Source: Eretmocerus hayati
Taxonomy: Eukaryota; Arthropoda; Insecta; Hymenoptera; Aphelinidae
Assembly (NCBI GenBank): GCA_029851415.1
Contig: CM056741.1
Location: 149,222,522-149,286,521, forward strand
Reading direction: 5' to 3'
Length of the DNA stretch: 64,000 nucleotides
Shown in pieces: positions 60,921-64,000 of the stretch. The translations under genes and the position numbers were made by a program. Below the pieces are notes generated by a model. It was not told the DNA's origin, ran no database searches, and saw only the letters and a program-made list of their open reading frames with translations. Position 1 is the stretch's first letter. Each line of letters starts with the position of its first letter.

Positions 60921-63900
60921 TTTTTTTTTTTTTTTTTTTATTTAAGCAATTTCAATCTTACAAAAAGATTATTTTGCTAAACCTAATATGCACAGATTTC
61001 TTATCATATCTATAATCTAGAATCTACATATCAAATTAGGAGATTACAGTCTTTGAAAAACGCATGTAGTGCTTTACATACTTTTATAGTTGGATTCATT
61101 AACAATATATCAACATGTAGCGGAAGGTAGAGCATCTGACGCTGAAGGTTTCTTAACAATGTTAGTCGATGAACATCATGGAGCGGGCATTGCCATAAGA
61201 CATGGTTAAGGTCTTGTGAGTCGGATCCACAGTCACATTTGGGATCGTCAATAATATTTATGTGAGCCAAAGAGGCATTTAAAGAATAATGATTGGATCG
61301 ACATCGGTTGATCGTGCTAACTATATCCCTTTTGAGATTGAGACCAGAAAACCAAGGCTTCGAGGACGAATTATAAAATGATTGGAAGTAGTGGGTACCT
61401 TTCACGAGACCTTGTGATAGAAGTTCTCGATTTGAGTTTACGCGGGCTAATTTTCGCGCGGACTCTTTGAAATCGGTAAACGGTATCTTGAAAGTATTTG
61501 AAGCTTCTTCAAGAGATGCCTCTTTAGCTCGCATGTCAGCTAGTTCATTTCCGGAAATGCCCTTATGGGCAGGAATCCATATGAAGTGTATCTTACTTCT
61601 ATTAGTTGTTATTGCCTCGAACTTTCTCACTGCGTTTCGGATCTCATAGATGTAGGGGTTGGTTCTTATGTTCATTTTTGGACATTTCAACGAGGTAAGG
61701 ACACTAAGAGAGTCGCTGAAAATGATATAGTTCCTATCCGCTTGTGTGAGGGCTATTTTCACCCCATTTAAGATGGCTACTGATTCTGCTGTGAAAATGG
61801 ACGCTTCCTTCAATAAACTAGAAACTATTGAGTGGTTCAAAGTCGGACATACACTCGCACATCCAACTGATGCAGAATCCTCACTTTTGCTACCGTCGGT
61901 GTATATGTCAACAGCGTTTTTACTCTCAATTACTTCTCTGACCCAACCATTCAAAGGTACCGACTCGGTTCGCAGTCCAAAAATTTCTACATCGACTGAT
62001 ATTTCGTGGAAAAGAGTTGAGTATTCTAGCCCGTACAAAGGGTAGTGCCTCCCACGATATAACTGTTCTAGATCTTCTGAAATATCTTTGATGGCTACAA
62101 GGAGGAGTCTTCTAGGATTTCGCATCAGTTTGCAGTTGGTTCTATTCCGAAGTTTGCCAATGATACCACAGATATTAAGACTGTTGTTCGATAAAACTTT
62201 CTGCAGATAAGTATCGCATAAAAATCTGATCCGATCATGTATATTCAAGACTTTTGATTCGGCTTCGAGCACATTAAGTGGAGTTGATTTTCTATACCCC
62301 AAACAGAGTCGGATTGCTGAATTCTGGATTCTCTCAATTTTCTGTCTTTGACGTTTCTGAGTCGGGTAGTAGATAAAACCTCCGTATTCGATGATTGATC
62401 GAACAAAACTTTTATACATCACCAGTAAGGTATCTTGGTTTATACCCCACCAAGTTCCTCTACTGAATTTGATCATGTTCAATGATTTGAGACATTTGCT
62501 GTGGATTTCATCAACGTGAGCACGAAAAGTTAATTTTGAGTCGAAACGTATGCCCAAGAATTTGACGGAGTCGCTTCGTTTTATAGGCTTGCCTTTGAGA
62601 TTGATCTCATCTATATCCGAAGAGTGCTTGCTGAATTGAATGAAGGTGGATTTTTTTGAATTCGTGTCAAGGCCTAATTCGTACAAGTTATCGGCAACTG
62701 TATTGGCAGCTCTTTCTAATAGGTTTTTGCATGATTTGCGACTACACCAGATCGCGACATCATCGGCAAACAATGAAACTGAAACACTTCGAGGGACACC
62801 TTTTGTAACCAAAGCAGTATAAATACAATAGTTGAGTGGGCTCAAGACTCCTCCTTGCGGAACACCTTTATGAACTAACCTTGCATCGGAGCTCATGTCT
62901 CCGGTATACACATTTCTTCCATATGTTAAAAATTTGATAAATCTAACTAAGTTCTCAGGGCAACCGATATCCGCCAATTTCTGTAGTAATATATCAATGT
63001 CCACATTGTCGAAAGCCCCACACACATCGAGAAATGCGGCAAGGAGGTCTTTATTTCCGGCAAACGCATCTTCAATCTGCAGCGTGAGATTGGACAAATT
63101 ATCAATGGTGCTTTGACCCTTCCGAAATCCCGTTTGTTCTTTAGGTAACAGATCGTTGCTTTCTACGTACCACTGTAACCGGTTTTTGACTAGAGTTTCA
63201 GAAAGCTTGCTTAGACAAGAAGTCAAAGCAATAGGCCGGACGCTAGATCCATCAGGCTTATCAATGAAGTGGATGTACGAGTCTTTCCACTCTTTCGGGT
63301 AATCAGAGTTTGAGTACATTGCATTGAATATGTCTACGAGTAAAAGCTTGTATTTTATTGGTAGTTTCTGGAGGCATTCATAGTCGAGGCCATCAATGCC
63401 AGGACTTGATCTAGTGTTTTTATCCTGTAAAGCTCGATTGAACTCTGCAAAAGTGAACGGAGCACTGAGAAATTCGTTTTCTTTGCAAACTGGAATACTA
63501 TCGGGATTTGTAGGACACCAAGGTGGGCTAATTTTATCTAGTGCGATTTCAATCTTTCTCTCTTGCTGCAGATGCTCAGATGTGTGCGTGGGTCTAACTT
63601 TTGTCCATTTGTTCTTCAATATCTTACAAGTATTCCATGCATGTGATTGATTAGATCTTATATCGACAGTTTCCATGAATTCCTTATAGTGTTGAGTTCT
63701 TTTCCTACGAAAAGTACGAAATGCAATGGCGCGTTGTTTTTCATATCGAATCCAGTCTATATTTTTTTTTGTAAATTCATATTTTTTCAAAGCAGCTATA
63801 CGAAGACGTTTAACTTTATCGCATTCAGAATCCCACCATGCAACAGGATTACGATGTGTAGAGTCGGCGACAAATTTTTTAACAGGGGTACTACTGGCAA

Positions 63901-64000
63901 TTGCATTAGATAGTACACTCGTAAATTTTGCGTACTTTTCACTAGGCGTCGAAGTCTCGTACTCATGAGTAAGAAATTCATTGTAACTGTCATCTAGAAA
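60921..64000 (-). mobile_element. Non-LTR retrotransposon (LINE, RNase H-bearing), 5' end outside window
   Basis: On the minus strand the order is ORF2, a 3' UTR of about 90 bp (60941-61030), an AATAAA overlapping the tail, and about 19 A residues (poly-T at 60921-60939). The poly(A) end lies directly in MITE copy 3. An ORF2 uninterrupted over almost 3 kb argues for a recent copy. An RNase H domain after the reverse transcriptase places it in the I/R1/Loa-type group of clades rather than Jockey proper; the exact clade needs a tree. The target duplication cannot be read because the 5' end is missing. Confidence 0.95.
61031..64000 (-). CDS. LINE ORF2 protein: reverse transcriptase and RNase H (N-terminus beyond window)
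   Basis: The frame is open from the window edge to TGA at 61031-61033, at least 989 residues. There is no convincing start in the window. Upstream of the TTG at 63790 the same frame continues 70 codons and includes PVAWWDSEC (63839-63813), a motif typical of the segment after the endonuclease domain. Counting from the TTG-encoded Leu as 1: template-binding SSPGIDG at 128-134, catalytic Asp255 in FLDVCGAF, GVPQGGVLSP at 309-318 and FADD at 341-344 give a complete reverse transcriptase. RNase H residues Asp632 (YTDGS), Glu669, Asp693 and Asp752 (GNELAD) are all present. A C-terminal C-x-C-x8-H-x4-C cluster (852, 854, 863, 868) follows. The protein would copy its own RNA at nicked DNA (target-primed reverse transcription) in the nucleus. 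No frameshift or stop is seen. Internal plus-strand frames are shadows. Confidence 0.95.
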   Translation of the reverse strand, partial: FLDDSYNEFLTHEYETSTPSEKYAKFTSVLSNAIASSTPVKKFVADSTHRNPVAWWDSECDKVKRLRIAALKKYEFTKKNIDWIRYEKQRAIAFRTFRRKRTQHYKEFMETVDIRSNQSHAWNTCKILKNKWTKVRPTHTSEHLQQERKIEIALDKISPPWCPTNPDSIPVCKENEFLSAPFTFAEFNRALQDKNTRSSPGIDGLDYECLQKLPIKYKLLLVDIFNAMYSNSDYPKEWKDSYIHFIDKPDGSSVRPIALTSCLSKLSETLVKNRLQWYVESNDLLPKEQTGFRKGQSTIDNLSNLTLQIEDAFAGNKDLLAAFLDVCGAFDNVDIDILLQKLADIGCPENLVRFIKFLTYGRNVYTGDMSSDARLVHKGVPQGGVLSPLNYCIYTALVTKGVPRSVSVSLFADDVAIWCSRKSCKNLLERAANTVADNLYELGLDTNSKKSTFIQFSKHSSDIDEINLKGKPIKRSDSVKFLGIRFDSKLTFRAHVDEIHSKCLKSLNMIKFSRGTWWGINQDTLLVMYKSFVRSIIEYGGFIYYPTQKRQRQKIERIQNSAIRLCLGYRKSTPLNVLEAESKVLNIHDRIRFLCDTYLQKVLSNNSLNICGIIGKLRNRTNCKLMRNPRRLLLVAIKDISEDLEQLYRGRHYPLYGLEYSTLFHEISVDVEIFGLRTESVPLNGWVREVIESKNAVDIYTDGSKSEDSASVGCASVCPTLNHSIVSSLLKEASIFTAESVAILNGVKIALTQADRNYIIFSDSLSVLTSLKCPKMNIRTNPYIYEIRNAVRKFEAITTNRSKIHFIWIPAHKGISGNELADMRAKEASLEEASNTFKIPFTDFKESARKLARVNSNRELLSQGLVKGTHYFQSFYNSSSKPWFSGLNLKRDIVSTINRCRSNHYSLNASLAHINIIDDPKCDCGSDSQDLNHVLWQCPLHDVHRLTLLRNLQRQMLYLPLHVDILLMNPTIKVCKALHAFFKDCNLLI

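Noticed and set aside
1..64000. tRNA, rRNA or CRISPR features
   Set aside because: Looked for A/B-box pairs (GGTTCGA-type), rRNA cores and regularly spaced short repeats with unique spacers; none found. The 16-, 26- and 10-bp arrays have no spacers.

Overview
This window looks like nuclear DNA of an arthropod, most likely an insect. It is AT-rich and almost devoid of long open reading frames. It carries (CA)n and (TA)n microsatellites and is packed with insect-type transposable elements (Tc1/mariner-like, pogo-like, piggyBac-like, and a LINE with reverse transcriptase and RNase H). The one convincing host coding segment is a single exon bounded by splice signals. The insect order cannot be fixed from the sequence; Hymenoptera is a guess.

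Layout. 1-15.6 kb is mostly unique non-coding DNA, with one short terminal-inverted-repeat (TIR) element at 7.9-8.4 kb that encloses a LINE-like 3' tail. 15.6-52 kb is the element-rich part. It holds a TA-flanked element with GGGGAGAGTGGGGC ends (15.6-16.9 kb), a TTAA-flanked snapback MITE (18.3-18.7 kb), and two foldback elements (21.1-21.8 and 22.3-23.3 kb). Then come a tandemly duplicated AT-rich block (25.2-25.9 kb), a compact GC-rich palindrome (26.1-26.2 kb) and a piggyBac-like MITE (27.4-28.1 kb). The host exon lies at 30.6-31.1 kb, followed by a snapback MITE (32.2-32.6 kb) and a 317-bp satellite (33.7-34.6 kb). 35.8-38.7 kb is a minisatellite field containing a 16-bp unit, a 10-bp unit and a foreign insert. 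Next are a pogo-like element (40.3-41.2 kb), a foldback (41.4-42.7 kb) and a Tc1-like foldback carrying a second nested element (44.2-45.8 kb). Last are a TIR element (46.9-47.8 kb) and two more foldbacks (48.4-49.7 and 51.2-51.8 kb). 52-60.6 kb is again mostly unique. The last 3 kb is a minus-strand LINE, open to the window edge, whose poly(A) tail lies in a third copy of the 32-kb MITE family.

How it fits together. The host exon encodes an N-terminal cytoplasmic tail plus one membrane anchor and ends in a consensus splice donor, so it is probably the first coding exon of a plus-strand gene whose other exons lie in or beyond this window; much of the DNA on one or both sides would then be intron. 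The striking architectural feature is the density of long inverted repeats. I count nine elements whose arms pair over roughly 50 to 400 bp, plus one compact palindrome, nearly all between 18 and 52 kb. If transcribed as intron RNA these would fold into long hairpins. All alignments were made by eye; coordinates of divergent arms are approximate to about 10-20 bp.
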